DNA of 64,000 nt from contig OY992537.1 in NCBI GenBank assembly GCA_963921195.1, positions 128,300,694-128,364,693 on the forward strand. Reading direction: 5' to 3'. Positions 1 through 11,965 of this stretch are shown here, piece by piece; position 1 is the stretch's first letter, and each line of letters begins with the position of its first letter. Position numbers and translations under genes: made by a program. The DNA is from Pegoplata infirma. Lineage: Eukaryota > Arthropoda > Insecta > Diptera > Anthomyiidae. The notes below the pieces were generated by a model. It ran no database searches and was not told where the DNA came from. It was given only the letters and a program-made list of their open reading frames with translations.

Positions 1-112
1 CCCTCATCCAAGACTCCCTCTTTTTTCCACGATCGTGCTTTCGCCACAATCGATGTTCTTCCATTGCTATCCAATATGTCCATTCGTATTAGGTGAAGTA
101 GGATTTCTTTCT
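1..112 (-). pseudogene. LINE fragment (RT C-terminal region)
   Basis: The reverse complement reads as a short stretch around EILLHLIRMDIL followed by a degraded tail. This matches the C-terminal part of the reverse transcriptase ORF of the LINE family seen again at 48673-48951 on the plus strand and 30400-30730 on the minus strand. The nucleotide text around 50-110 also recurs near 30420-30530. The copy is truncated by the window edge and has no intact frame. LINE identity is inferred from this internal similarity and from recall of the family motif. Confidence 0.55.
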
Positions 113-429
113 GATAAAAATCATTTAATTACCTTTAGTTTAAAAGCAAAAAATCCACCGATTTGGCCCGTGAGGTTAGAATAAAAAAAAATACAAAAAT
201 CGGTTAAAAATGGCCGTGTCGCACGCATATTAAGGTTTGTTTGCGAGAACAAAATAAGGGAAAAATAAAAAATATGTCTTGCTTTACATTATATTTATTA
301 ATTTTGACACTTTGAACATGAATATAAAAAAAAATTAAATCGTTTGAACGGTTTACGAGATATCATTAAAATTGGCAAAAAATTACGGTTTTTTGTTAAA
401 GATTACTTACAAAGTTTAGGGAGTATGAA
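113..429. other. AT-rich unassigned spacer
   Basis: No coding frame, terminal repeat or RNA signal was recognised here. It lies between two LINE fragments and may be decayed LINE or other repeat sequence. Confidence 0.4.
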
Positions 430-454
430 CAAGGTAAAAATAATATGGGTATCA
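430..454 (+). pseudogene. LINE RNase H fragment, left of a nested insertion
   Basis: The bases read K-V-K-I-I-W-V-S in one frame. This is the strand just before the conserved GH..GN.RAD segment of LINE-type RNase H. The reading resumes at 2083 with GHIG and then NERADELAKQGAD, so the intervening 455-2082 block is an insertion in this domain. It is a short remnant, and its identity depends on the match across the insertion. Confidence 0.5.
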
Positions 455-762
455 GTAGTGCGATTCAGTAACTATTTTAACGAAATTATCGATATCGTTA
501 ACTAACGAGAATTGTCGGTTGTTTTAACGAATATGTGATTATATAAATTTTTCAATTAACGACAAGAATTAACGACAAAAATAGTTAATTTCAAATTTGT
601 TTATTTTGAATTTGTATTGAGAACCGAAAAATTTCGTTATCTTGATTTCAAAAATTTTTTTGTTGATAAGTTACCGATTTTCAATAACGACAAAATTCGG
701 TAGAAAAATGTTATAGAATCGCTTTTAAAGACAATTGTCGATAATTAACGATTTTTGACAAT

Positions 763-770
763 ATAACTAC
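763..770 (+). repeat. 8-bp target duplication, left copy (hAT 771-2037)
   Basis: ATAACTAC here is repeated exactly at 2038-2045, immediately outside the terminal inverted repeats. Eight-base duplications are characteristic of hAT transposition. Confidence 0.85.
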
Positions 771-2037
771 TAGAGTTGTCAGTCGATTAAGAATAATTCG
801 ATTAATCGATCAAACAAAGCCCAACTCTTGTTCGAATAATTCAAAAATGACGATTTTCGAATAATGAATAAATCGATTAATTAATGTCGATTAATCGAAC
901 AATTTTTTTTTAATTAAAAAATTAAATAAATGCTTAGAATTTGATTTATTCTGATAAATTTTGAAAGATTTTCTACAAAATGTAGGAAAGTTAAAATATA
1001 TTGTAGCCATAGCCCTGGATAGCACATCCATTATAGAATTAGAGGTAGTTATCAAGTTTTTATTAAATAATTTAGAAAAAATTAATAATTCTTTTGCATC
1101 AGACTTACTAAAACGTATTAAAATAAGAATTAATGAGAGACGTATAAAAGTGTTAAATACGTTAATAATTTTTATAAATTCTGGAAATTTTTCGAGCAAT
1201 GAAAGTTTCTTAAAATATTCTCCAAAAAGCGAAACAAAAGAATATGCAAATGAATTATACTCCAGATTATTTTATGTTGAAAGCAATCACAATAATTTAG
1301 ATAAAAGTATTGAAATAGAGGAAGTTATTAGTAATTTAAATAATAATCTTTTATGTGAGTTAAATAATTCAATTCAAAGTATTAAAAATTCAGAAAATAA
1401 AAAGGACTTCAGCAATATATCAGACGATATGGTATATTTGGGAAAATCTGAAAAAAGAACAGAAAAATTAGATAAACTTTTGTATGCTCTTCTTACTATA
1501 ATACCTACTTCAACAATTAGCGAAAGAGTGTTTTTAAAACCTAATTTAATAAAAACAATAAACAAAAATCGTTTGAAAGCAAAAAAATTGAGTCAACTTT
1601 TATTTTTAAAAGATTATTTCTAAAGAACAACTTAAATTGTCTTATTTGACAAAAATTAAAATCATTTATGATATATTTTGTCTGAATACTTCAAATAATA
1701 ATTTTATTTGAATTTTTCGCACCAAGTATTAAAATCGACATCCATTAAATAAAAGTGATCTCAGTTATTTAATTTTTAACTTTTTTTTAACTATTTTATT
1801 TTTAAGTTTTTTATGCATTTTTTCGTTAATAAAAATTTTAACTTAACTTAAGTTAAGTTTTTTATATGAATTGTTTATTTTTTTGTTAATAAAAATATTT
1901 TTTAAAATATTTTTTTTATTCGTTATTCTCTTCGATTAATCGAATAAGTTTTGATCTTTAATCGTTTGATCGAACGAGGAAAAACAATTATTTGAATTAT
2001 TCGAACAAAGTTGAAAGTCGAATAATTGACAACTCTA
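771..2037 (+). mobile_element. hAT transposon, internally deleted (1267 bp)
   Basis: Termini are TAGAGTTGTCA on the left and its exact inverted copy TGACAACTCTA on the right. They are bounded by identical 8-bp duplications (ATAACTAC). Subterminal regions are rich in ATTCGATTAATCGA-like palindromes. The interior carries only the C-terminal part of a hAT transposase (961-1623), so the copy is non-autonomous. It sits inside a short MITE that in turn sits in a LINE RNase H fragment. Confidence 0.85.
961..1623 (+). pseudogene. hAT transposase, C-terminal fragment
   Basis: This open frame of about 220 residues ends with the hAT C-terminal dimerisation signature: LLTIIPTSTISERVF, then NLIKTINKNRLKAKKLSQLLFLKDYF-type residues up to the stop. 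It begins at a TTG just after an in-frame TAA at 955, so no genuine start is seen. The N-terminal zinc-finger (BED) and most of the DDE catalytic core of a full hAT transposase (usually 500-700 residues) are missing. In intact elements the C-terminal region mediates dimerisation and part of catalysis. Lysine- and asparagine-rich composition fits the AT bias. It is a relic without expected activity. Confidence 0.8.
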
Positions 2038-2082
2038 ATAACTACCGATTTTTGTCGTTAAAAAGTTAGTGAATTGCGCTAC

Positions 2083-2190
2083 AGGTCACATAGGTATTTA
2101 ATGAGAGAGCAGACGAGCTCGCGAAACAAGGTGCTGATGGTATTGGTATTTCTGTACATATTGATCCACCAAGCCAGCTCAAGAATTTTT
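2083..2190 (+). pseudogene. LINE RNase H fragment, right of the nested insertion
   Basis: After a small frame break this reads GHIGI, then NERADELAKQGADGIGISVHI and a proline-rich tail, ending at a stop near 2190. NERADELAKQGA is the signature near the RNase H active-site aspartate of I/LOA-type LINE ORF2 proteins. A similar segment (QLAKQDDDGIDISIHI) lies on the minus strand near 41025-41100. It is a decayed fragment. Confidence 0.75.
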
Positions 2191-2881
2191 AAAAAACAAA
2201 TCTTAAAATATCAAATAGCAACATCTTGAAAACCATTCAACCGATTTATAAAATTTTGAATATTCGTGTTCAACACATCAAAGTCAATAAATATGATGAT
2301 AAAAAAGACATTTCATTTTTATTTTTGTCCCAATTTCGTGTTCACAAACAAACTATATTGTGCGGCAATTTTGAACCGATCGAGCTCATATTTTTGTCAA
2401 ATTATTAAGTAACACAAAATTGGCTTTCGATTTTGAAACAGATGAGTTTTTTATTTCCCCATAGGAGGTCCACCATAATCGTTATATTTTTAAAACTTTA
2501 AAACACAAAATTTGGTCAACTAGAATTGTCAATCGGCTGCAGTTGTTCTGAAATAATCAAAATCGGCTGCAGTTGTACTGAAAAAACTACTAAACCGATT
2601 ACGATAATTTTTTTTTTGTTTGTAGATTTTTTTTTTTTCTTTCGGAAAGGGGATAGAAGAGAGATGAAAGATTTGAAAGATAGAAGGGCTTCAGTATGGC
2701 AACACTGTAATTGCGCCATCTGTTATTGATCTGGCGAATTATTTTTGAAGCTGTATTTATAGCCATTATTTTATTATTTTACTTCGTTGACGTTTTACTG
2801 CTATTTATCAACGAAGGAGGGTGCTGCGATAGATATTAGTTATAAATAGAAACTAATAAATATCTGAAAAAATGTTGTTCT
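2191..2881. other. AT-rich intergenic sequence with a short tandem duplication
   Basis: No supported gene. A unit around TCGGCTGCAGTTGT is present twice in tandem at about 2529-2590. Short open frames on both strands have no recognisable content. Confidence 0.4.
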
Positions 2882-2955
2882 GCCTGAGCCGGGAATCGAA
2901 CCCAGGCTTGCTGGCTAGTAGTCCAACGCGCTAACCACTAAGCCACAGTACCCAC
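2882..2955 (-). ncRNA. tRNA-like (SINE-type) sequence
   Basis: On the minus strand a polymerase III A box (TGGCTTAGTGG, then TTAGCGCG) and B box (GGTTCGATTCC) are spaced as in a tRNA. A GTTGG/CCAGC anticodon-like stem and a good T arm can be drawn. The anticodon loop comes out at eight bases and the acceptor arms do not pair. That argues for a tRNA-derived pseudogene or SINE head rather than a working tRNA. Confidence 0.5.
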
Positions 2956-3078
2956 AAAAGTAAAAAAAGGGGGAAAACGTAAATTTTTCGTGTTTTGAGG
3001 ATTTTTCCCATTTCTTCAAAAGAAAGTACATGAACGTTTTATACAGGTCGAAAGGGTTTATGGAGGCCTATCCAATGA

Positions 3079-3086
3079 TGCATCAG
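3079..3086 (+). repeat. 8-bp target duplication (hAT 3087-3913)
   Basis: TGCATCAG directly precedes the left terminus and recurs exactly at 3914-3921. Confidence 0.85.
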
Positions 3087-3913
3087 CAGGGCTGTCAGGT
3101 ATGGCGATTTCTCGCCAAACGTGGCGATTTTGAAATGTGTTTGGCGGCGAGTTTTTCGATTTGGCGACGTGGCGATTTTTTGGCGATTTACAAATTGATT
3201 GGCGATTTCTTTGGCGATTTTGTCAAATTATTTCCTGAATATTTTCAAAGATTAGTAGAGCCATTATTTCAAATTATCAAATTTTATTTACTTTTGCTGC
3301 GCTTAGACAGTTAAAACTTTTTTTAACATTTTCGACAGGCTTTCTACAAGTCTGCTCGTCTAAATGGCTCTTTTTAAAACAAAACAAAAACAATTTGGAA
3401 AATTTGTCCAGTGTCCAGGAGAGTCAAAAACTATAATACGCGAATCACAAAAAAATTAATTTCTTTTTTTCTCCAATTTTACACTGTTGTAAACTGTTGT
3501 TGAGTAAAAATAGCGATAAGAAAATTAAGAAATATTCAAGACCAATTATCACGGATCGATTGGGGTTTTTGCATTAGTGCAGAAAACAAGCATAAATGAT
3601 TTTTGAGTGAAATTTATTGCATATAGACAGATTTTAGAAGTAATTAGCAAAATTTATAAATTACCGATTGAAGTAAAAATATACAAAAACTAAAAAAATT
3701 TTCTTTTGGCGATTTTTATGTATTTTTCTAGGATTTTGGCGATTTTTGAGTATTATTATTTTCCAGCCATTATAAAGAAAACAAAATATATTTTTTTAAA
3801 ATAAAAATAGTTATTTTTTTTAACAAAAACTGAAAAAATTTGAGTTTTGGCGATATCTGGCGATTTTTGACATCCGATTTGGCGATGAGCGTAAAAAAAA
3901 TCTGACAACCCTG
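3087..3913. mobile_element. Non-autonomous hAT MITE (827 bp)
   Basis: Terminal inverted repeats are CAGGGCTGTCAG on the left and the complement of CAGGGTTGTCAG on the right, one mismatch apart. They are flanked by the exact 8-bp duplication TGCATCAG. The body has no transposase and is studded near both ends with a TGGCGATTTT-like motif, probably subterminal transposase-binding repeats. Confidence 0.85.
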
Positions 3914-4380
3914 TGCATCAGTCGTATCCAAATTCTTCGTTAAATTCGTTATTGTTAAAAATGTGTAATCGTTTGGGGTAGTTTATACACAGAAAAAAAA
4001 AACGAATTGTTATATTGACCCCCATATTTGTGAATACTGAAAGTGCTCCTATACGGAAATTTGTTACATCAACAAACGTTTGTAAATTTTGATTGTTGAA
4101 AAAAAGAATTTTGTTTATTTCAGCAAAGAAATTCAACACAATTTGTTGATCCAACTACGGTAGAGGCCGCCGCGCTTATAAGGATACCAAAAAGTTGTGG
4201 AAGGTGGCCAAATTCTGGCTGCCAAATTTGGCTTCCAAATTTCGTGGAGAGCAAATCAACGTTTACTACGTAAAATGTTGGACCCTACCGTGTGAACATT
4301 TAGTACATTTTTTTAATAAAATCGAAGTTTTGTATTATGGACTAAAATGGCGGCCGTTTTTACTAAATGTTTGGTCGATA

Positions 4381-7003
4381 TAGGCTTGCCAGATCGAAAA
4401 TGGCAAAAAGCTTGACATTTAGACAAAAAAGCTTGATATTTCTTGACATCTAGAAAAAAGGCTTGATTTTTCTTGACATTTGAAATTTCATGGTGATTTC
4501 TTTTCTGAAAAAAAAAGTTTGCCTTTTTAGGGTTTACATTTTTAAAATGTTTAACTCACACCTTCAAAAACTTGCATTTTATTTGACTGGAATAAAACAC
4601 AACATATAGAATTACTCTGCCCTGTATTTTTTAACAGCTGTTTTGAGAAAACAACACAGAAAAAGTCAGCTGTTGTATAAGGCAATTTCAACCCCGTCAT
4701 TTTTTACGGGGTAAAAAGTGTAACTTTTTTGCACTTAATAGGGCAGACATTTTTAGAAAAGAACACGATATTCTTTATAAGGGTTGACATTTTTTAGAAA
4801 AGAACACAAAAACATAATTTTTGGGGCGAAATGCAAAAAAAAGGCACATTTTTTGCCAGAAAAGAAAACATCATAAGTATTTTTTTTTTTAAAAAAGTTT
4901 TTTTTTTTAAACCAATTTGATTTAAATTAAAAATACTAAAGCGGGCTTCGAAAACTTAAAAAAAAAGTGACGGGACGTGGGCAAATTTTGGTTGTTTTTA
5001 AATCAATTTTTGATCTGTGCAACAAAAAATTCGGGGAATCAAAAAGACAATTTAAAAAAAACAAAAAAAATCTTAAACTTTGCTAAAAAAAATACTACTA
5101 CAAAACAAACTTTAAGATAATTAAAAAAAAATCGACTTTAAAAAAAAAATCGGTGTTCTTCGAAGAATTAAATGTTGTTAATTTCAGCAAATTTTAAATG
5201 TGTGTTACCAAAGTTTTCTAAATTTTTTGTTGATTTCAGTTAACAAATTTTTTAGTAATCATAATAAAATAAATTAATCAGTTAATTTTCGAGATAGTTT
5301 TATGTTTTTTTTAAGTCTCGTTTCAAAAACATACAGAATGTTTATAAAGATTTAGAATTCTCGCTTTTAACATGATAATGTTTTTAGGCTGGTGTCTAAT
5401 TTTAAAAAAGTTGCAGGACGCGACCTCAGTTTGACTATATAAGCTAACAATTAACGAAAAACAAAACAAGAATTACTATTTTCATTTTCTTAAAAAAAAA
5501 AATTTTAATAACTTGGGTTTGTAACTTGGATAATAATTCACTTCGTGGTGAATAAAACCGTTTTTCACCAGCTGGTGAATAAAATGTAACATAATTATTT
5601 TTCAACAAAAAAAATTTTTTTTTTTCATCAATTGTTTTTTTCATCAAATTTTTTTCATCAATTTTTTTTTGTCATCATTTTTTTCCATCAAATTATTTTT
5701 TTTCATAAATTTTTTTTTTCATCAAATTTTTGTTTTTTCATATTTTTTTTTTTTCATCAATCGTTTTTATTCATCATTTTTTTTTTCATAATTTTTTTTT
5801 GTTTTTTCATCAAATTTTGATTTTTCATAAATTTTTTTTCATTATTTTTTTTTATTTTATCAAATTTTTTTTTCATCCAAATTTTTTTTTCATAAATTTT
5901 TTTTTATCATATTTTTTCATCAATTTTTTTTCATCAAATTTTTTTAATCAAATTTTTTATAATCAATTTTTTTCTCACCAAAAAATTTTTTTTCTCATAT
6001 TTTTTTTTTCATCAAATTTTTTTACATCAAAAAATTTTTCTTTTCATCAAAAAAATTCACCAAAAACTTTTTTTCATCAAATTTTTTTTTCACCAACAAT
6101 TTTGGGTTTATTACATTTTTTTTAACATAATTTTGCTTTTCGTGAAAAAAACAAATCAGTTTTTTTTACCAAAACTACTCTTTCACCAAGTCTAAGCTTT
6201 TCGCATAAAAATTTTCCATTTGTTTATCAAATGTACATAATACAAGTGAGAGTGTTATATTCTTTGGTGCCGAATCTTTTATACTCTCCAAAATGTAAAA
6301 ACACTTTTTTGCACTTATTTTTTCACTCACTTACGAAATGTACAGCTCTTTTGGTTTTTAATAGGATTCTCGACTGATATTTCAATTTGTTTTGCATGGA
6401 ATAGCAAAGTAATGTAACAATATTTTTTCTTAAAAAAAACTTTGCTTTGGCAAGTACACCCAAATCTTGCGCAAAACATTATCATGATTTAATGTTTTGG
6501 GCAAAAGTACAAAATTCGCAGGCATTTTTATACTGTAGGTAAGTGAAATTGACTCACTACAACGCCGAGACACGTGAACTTAATTTTGGCTTGTGGGACA
6601 CAGTGGTTGTTTTTTAAGCAAATTGAAGAAAAATAAATTATTTTACTCGCCTAAAGTGATCGGCCATCATTATTAATATAAAATTTCGACTAATAAATAC
6701 TAAATAATGTAATTTTAAAATATTTTTTTCAAGAATTTTCCTAGGAAAAAGTATAAAACCCGCCTTGAAAATCGCAAACTTTAAAACAATATATCTCTTC
6801 ATTTTGACCTTAAGTTTACGTGTTACAGAGTTATTTGTGAAATAAAAGTGACATTGGAACACTTAGTAGTAAAAAAATAAGTATTTTTGAAAACAATCTT
6901 TGATTTTAATTCATTTTCATTTAAAAATGTTTAAAATAAATTCTTCTTGATTTTTCTTGACACGTACTGAAAAAGATTGACAATCAAGCCCGTCAAGCCC
7001 CTA
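4381..7003. mobile_element. hAT-like non-autonomous element (2.6 kb)
   Basis: The ends are TAGGCTTGCCAGAT on the left and, on the opposite strand, TAGGGGCTTGACGGG. Both continue into a GCTTGACA-type subterminal motif. Flanking octamers GGTCGATA (4373-4380) and GGTTGATA (7004-7011) differ at one base, as expected of an aged 8-bp duplication. No transposase was found. The interior is AT-rich and includes the T-rich minisatellite at 5610-6110. The assignment rests on ends and flanks only. Confidence 0.5.
5610..6110. repeat. T-rich minisatellite (TTTTTTTCATCAAA type)
   Basis: Roughly 500 bp of imperfect repeats of T runs followed by CATCAA or CATAA. The open frames across it (phenylalanine-rich) are low-complexity artefacts. 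Confidence 0.75.
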
Positions 7004-7049
7004 GGTTGATATCATGTTTGGTTAATTTACAATTGATGTTTTTTTCTGT

Positions 7050-9380
7050 GTATGGAGATGTATATACGTACAACCACCAAAATCATATATAATAATCCCT
7101 ATCAAAATTAAGCTGACCTGTATTTTTTCGTTTGGCGAAATTCCTGCTAGTTCGGCTTTTATACGGATTTTCCCAAAAGTCCTTATTTTTTTATAAGGTG
7201 GCAACCCTTTTTTTAATTTGAGATTGGGCAGCTAAAAAAACAGGTAACTCTTATTTTTCCCCCTCATTCCCATATTCAAGTTTCAGGACAAGCGGGAGTG
7301 CCCTGTAGAAGATCTTCCTTGTAAGATTAATCTCCTTTTAGTACTCTAACTGACAGTCGCAGGACTATAAAATCTGTGATTTACATGGAAAGTAATACAC
7401 ATGAGACAGGTTGTCTGACAAGGGTCCTGAAATGCTCATTGGCCATCCAGCTTTCCTTAAAGGTCCCTTACTAAGTCCCATGGTAAAGTTAGACCCTTTA
7501 TCCTTATCAGATGATATCCTTGCAGATATTAAGCACATTATAGATTTATCATCCCTGAAACAAAAATTTTAAATTTTAAAATTAAAAACTAATGACTATT
7601 TTTCAAAAACGGAAATCATTATCAGAATCCATGTGTTATACTGCAGATTTAAACGCGTGTCAATTGCAAACAAAACAAAAGGATCAAAAACAAAAAACCA
7701 TAAAAATGCGTTAAAACTACAAAAACAAATATATTTAATAGAAAAATATCTTCTTTTATCTATGAGATATGTGTATAAACTAATAACAATAAATTGTCAA
7801 ACAACTGAAAAACCAGAAGAGGTCAATTCAATATATAAAATTATAAGGACCTTCAGGATAATAATATGATTTAATAAAAGGGGGTGTTGATCATCATCAA
7901 CATCATCAACTGAGCCATACATCGATGACAATGTGTGGCTGAACTGGCTGACCTTAGGTCATTTTTAAAAATTGTCTCATATTAAATGACACCAGCAGTA
8001 GTAGTAGTATGAATAGTTGGGAGGGAGTTTAACTAAAAAGGGGATGTGTATAGGTTAAATTGTCAAAAATTGAAATATAACACATATTATAAAAATTTTT
8101 ATTACCGCTTCATAAAACTGTTCCTGTTCATTCTTATTGTTTAGAGTTTGACACATGGCCATTGTGTAGTTAAAAATAGTTTTTCAATTTTCCAATGAAA
8201 AATTAATGTTTATATAAAAATTTTTATGTTTTAAAATTGTTTAGTACTCAAAAAGGATAAGGATTCAAGTGTGTCTGGTGTACTAAACTATACAATATTG
8301 ATGATTGTATAGAATTTTCAAAATAAAAATAAAAAGGGATTTTATGAAATTTGATATTTTTTCTTTTGTTATTATTGTTTGCATCAAATGACCCAATAAC
8401 CAAAAATATTCTTCAACCCATAAACCAGTAACCCAAAAGTCGTTGCCATATTGTCCTTGTGTTTGTATTAAATTCAATAATGATTAGAATTTGAAGTGTA
8501 TTTTCTAATAAAAAGGATTTTGAAAGAAAATATTTACTAGCTAGTAGCAGTTCTAAGTAGCTAAAAATAGCTTAAAGGCACGTGCTGTCAAAGTTATGGC
8601 TTCTTTTTAGATTTTTGAAAGAAAAATATTGACATATTGGGTAGAACTAATATTTGTTAGTTTAAGAATATATTTCCAAAATATTTGCTAGGTAAAACCT
8701 ACTAAAGTTGTATTGGGGTAAATTTTCTTAACTGACAAATTTTAATAAAAGCTACTAACATAGTGCAACCAATTTTGGGTCATCGCCTTGAGCGTCAATG
8801 GCTCCAATGCTAAATGAAACTATACTATCAAAATAACAAAATCGCCAAAGGGTTTTGCAAAGTTAGTTTGAATATCTTTTTTATAAGGAATCATATTTTC
8901 ATTGTATACTTTTTGCCAAAGCAGTGTTAAAAATCTAGAAAAAAATAGTGTTAATATACTTCTGAGATTAAAATTACATTTTGATGTGTTTTGTAAAATT
9001 TTATGATGATTTTTTTTTGAACAAGTTTATCCTCTAGCAAACGTTTTGAGGGGTAAGTTTTTCAAAAAATTTTTAAATTTTGGATCTGTACTCCAAACAA
9101 AATGCAACAAAAATTTGAGGAATTAAAAGTCGAAAATTTTCAAACAAACTAATTCGTAGAATTAACTAAGAAAATTTTGTGTTCGTATTTAATAAAATTT
9201 TCATACTCTAATCAAATATTGTTGGATAACACTGTGCCACAAAAACAGAAAATCGAATATACTTTTCAAATTAGCTGGTGAAGGTTGTAATTCTCGTCGA
9301 AAAGGTCACAAAAATGCCCATCAAACTTGCCAGATACCATTAAATTAAATTACACGAAATATTGATCCTAGATCTACCTT
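7050..9380. other. Unassigned AT-rich region
   Basis: About 2.3 kb with no recognised protein, RNA or clean terminal repeats. The stretch at 7260-7550 is less AT-rich than its surroundings but gives no recognisable product. A segment near 9285-9340 (CTCGTCGAAAAGGTC and following bases) resembles the arm ends of the foldback at 51915-53110. Confidence 0.4.
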
Positions 9381-9389
9381 CAAGCATAC

Positions 9390-9397
9390 CGGTCGAC
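9390..9397 (+). repeat. 8-bp target duplication (hAT 9398-11269)
   Basis: CGGTCGAC precedes the left terminus and is repeated exactly at 11270-11277. Confidence 0.85.
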
Positions 9398-11269
9398 CAG
9401 GGGCGTATCCAGGATTTTATTTCGGTGGGGGCCCAACATTTGTTTTTTAATTTTTTTTTTTACAAAAAATTTACATAACCGAACATGTTTTACAATTTTT
9501 CTCGATCTTTTCCTTGAACTGAATGTAACACAATCAGATTCTTCATTTTTGTGTAAGTTCAAAACTGTTGGGAAAAAAAGTTAAAAGTTTTTAATTTATT
9601 ATTTTAAAATTTTTTGAGATACCTAAGCCTTTTTTAAAGTGTGAATTGTATCAGATGCTGATACATTTTTACAAAGAATATCATAATCTGAATATTTTTT
9701 CAAAGAAAAGTCGAAGATTCTATGACAATTTCCAGTTAAGACAGTTTTTGTTATAGAAAAAGTGAAAGACTCCTAATCATATTTCCAATGGAAAACGTTT
9801 TTAGGGAAAAAGTTACTTTAGAAAATGATTCAATAAACATATTCATAAAATACTGTTCCAAAAGAAAATACTCAAAGTGTGAGACATTTTCCTAGAATCT
9901 GGATTCTTAAACCTTTTTCCTAAAGGAAAACTCTCGGATTCTGAGAAAATTTTCCTACAGAAAAAGTCTAAGATATTTTTCCTATAAAGCCTCAGACTTT
10001 TTTCGTAAAGAAAAAGTCTCAGATTCAGAAATATTTTTCCCTCAGAAAAATACTCAGATTCTGAGCTATTATTCTTATAGAAAAGGATATTTTTACAATA
10101 GAAAAAGTTTCAGATTTTGAGCATTTTTCTATACAAAAAGTCTCAGTTTGTGTCTCTGAGACATTTTTTCTTTACACAAAATCTTAGATTTTGAGATAAT
10201 TTTCCTTAAGAAAGATTAGTTGATTCTGAGAAAAAGTATAAGGTCGACTTTATAAGGATGTGCAGAACTCAAAACTGGGAATATCAGAAAGTTATGCTGC
10301 AAAAATGAAAAACAATTATGCTGCAAAAAATAAGATTATGCTGCAAAAAAAAATAAAAATTATGCTGCAAAAAACAAGAATTTTTTTAAAAAAAAGTTTA
10401 ATGAAAAAATTTTTTAAAAACGCCAAAATTTAAAGAATTTTAAGACAAAAATTACAAAATTAACTAACAAAAAAAATAAATTTGCCAAAAATGGTTAAAA
10501 AATTTTTAAAAAAAATTTCGATTGAAAAAAAAATTTTCACCACTTTTAAATTTGAAAACAATTAAAATCTTAATTAAAATAAAGTTAAAAATTTAATTAA
10601 ACAATTAATTTAAAATTTTGTTAATATTAAATTAAAAAACAATTAAAATTTGAATTAAGGCATTTTTTTAGATTGTAAGAAAAATTCGCAGATTCAGAGA
10701 CATTATTCCAATAGAAAGTTCTCAGATTCTGCAACATTTTTTATATAGAAAAGCCTCAGATTCTGAGAATTTTTTATAGAAAAAGTTTCAGATTCTGAGA
10801 CATTTTTTCTATTGAAAAATTCTTAGATTCTGATAAAAATGCCAATATTTTAAGACTTTATTCCTATAGAATCAGACATTTTTCTTATAGAAAGTTTTAG
10901 ATTCTGAGACATTTTTTTTAGAAAAGTGTAAGATTCTGAGACATTTTTTTTTAAGAAATAGTCTCGTTCTGAGGCATTTTTCTAAAAGACAAAGTCGCAT
11001 TTTAAGATTTGACTACATTTTACAATTAAGTCCATTTTTTGTGTACATAAAACTTTTGGTTCTAGGATATTTTTTCATTAGAATCTTTAGTTGAAAGTTT
11101 CAAATTCTAAGAAAAAATTTTCAGTTTCAAAACATTTTTCTTCAAAAAATTTTAGATTCTTAATGTTTTTAAAAATTTGTTTAATATTGTACTTGTTATT
11201 TGATACCAAATCCTGAAATTTGTGAAATCATTTCGGGGGGGCCCGGGCCCCCCCCTGTATACGCCACTG
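9398..11269. mobile_element. hAT-type non-autonomous element filled with a minisatellite (1.87 kb)
   Basis: Ends are CAGGGGCGTATCCAGG and, inverted, CAGTGGCGTATACAGG. They are bounded by the perfect 8-bp duplication CGGTCGAC. Just inside both ends are G/C runs (GGTGGGGGCCC on the left, a GGGGGGGCCCGGGCCCC-type palindrome on the right). The interior from about 9690 to 11170 is a degenerate tandem array of a 35-45 bp unit around TCAGATTCTGAGACATTTTTC, broken by an A-rich block near 10250-10660. No transposase. It split a DINE-1-like repeat. Confidence 0.8.
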
Positions 11270-11965
11270 CGGTCGACTCAGAATTACTTTTTGAGTTGAT
11301 TTAGCGATGTCCGCCCGTCTGTCCATCTATCGGTTTAAGCAGGTCGCAATTTTCAATCAATTGACTTGAAATTTAAAACTTAAGCTTATTTTGGGCCAAG
11401 GACGAAGCCTATAAAAATCGGTACATGTTAAGACCTAGCCCCCATACAAACGCACCATTTGCGTTCGGCTTAAATGATTCTTATAAACCTATTATAATAG
11501 GTATGGCTTTGAAATTTTGCAGGTAATCAAATTTTGTGCGCACAAATCATCATTTCAAATTTCAAAGGAATCGGGTCAGTCCTTCTTGTAGTCCCCATAC
11601 AAACCACCCCCTCGATATTCACATAATTCCCTCAAAATTCATTAAAAATTGTCATATTTAAAAAAAAAAAATATTTTTAGGTGTTAAACGTGTACTTTAG
11701 TAACCTAATCAAATCTGAATATAATTTTACCATTTTTGGACTAAGTCCCCCATATAAAAATTTCGACCGAAATTCAGTTAAATCGGTCTATTGGCAAAAA
11801 ATAAACCAATTCCTCTAAAATTTGATCTGTGTGTGTTTTTTCAACTAAATAAAGATCTAACAAAAGATCGATCCAATCGGTCCATTTTCCAGAAAACACT
11901 GGTATAGGGTATCGTGTGGTCGGTCTTGAACGACTATAACTTTATTACTTGTTTTATTATTTGTT
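11270..11965 (+). mobile_element. DINE-1-like repeat, variant C (5' part split off by the hAT insertion)
   Basis: Shows the diagnostic GATTTAGCGATGTCCGCCCG segment (read across the hAT junction with the left flank near 9348-9397) and the terminal ATTACTTGTTTT end shared with the other copies here. Non-coding. Placement in the INE-1/DINE-1 (Helentron-related) class is by recall of the core ATAAAGTATATATATTC...GATGTCCGTCCGTC of that family. Confidence 0.5.

Larger units (their letters stand above)
455..2082. mobile_element. Short inverted-repeat MITE split by a hAT element
   Basis: The left end GTAGTGCGATTCAGTAACT and the reverse complement of the right end (GTAGCGCAATTCACTAACT) form an imperfect terminal inverted repeat. 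It continues into TTAACGA on both arms. Without the hAT insertion at 771-2037 and its duplicated 8 bp, the element would be about 350 bp. No protein is encoded outside the hAT. No clear target duplication was found at the LINE junctions, so the superfamily is not assigned. Confidence 0.6.
3987..7049. mobile_element. TA-flanked CACAGAAAAA MITE, split by a nested hAT element
   Basis: The left end CACAGAAAAAAAAAACGAAT and the right end (reverse complement CACAGAAAAAAACATCAAT) form a terminal inverted repeat of about 24 bp between TA dinucleotides. Removing the nested element at 4381-7003 leaves about 440 bp, a usual MITE size. No coding capacity. Confidence 0.55.

Noticed and set aside
2882..2955. 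A functional tRNA gene on the minus strand
   Set aside because: The A and B boxes are good, but the acceptor arms do not pair and the anticodon loop has eight bases. It was kept only as tRNA-like.
5632..6125. Phenylalanine-rich plus-strand frames
   Set aside because: They fall in a T-rich minisatellite and are compositional artefacts.
7260..7560. Possible host exon in a less AT-rich stretch
   Set aside because: No continuous frame, no recognisable protein and no convincing splice-site pair.
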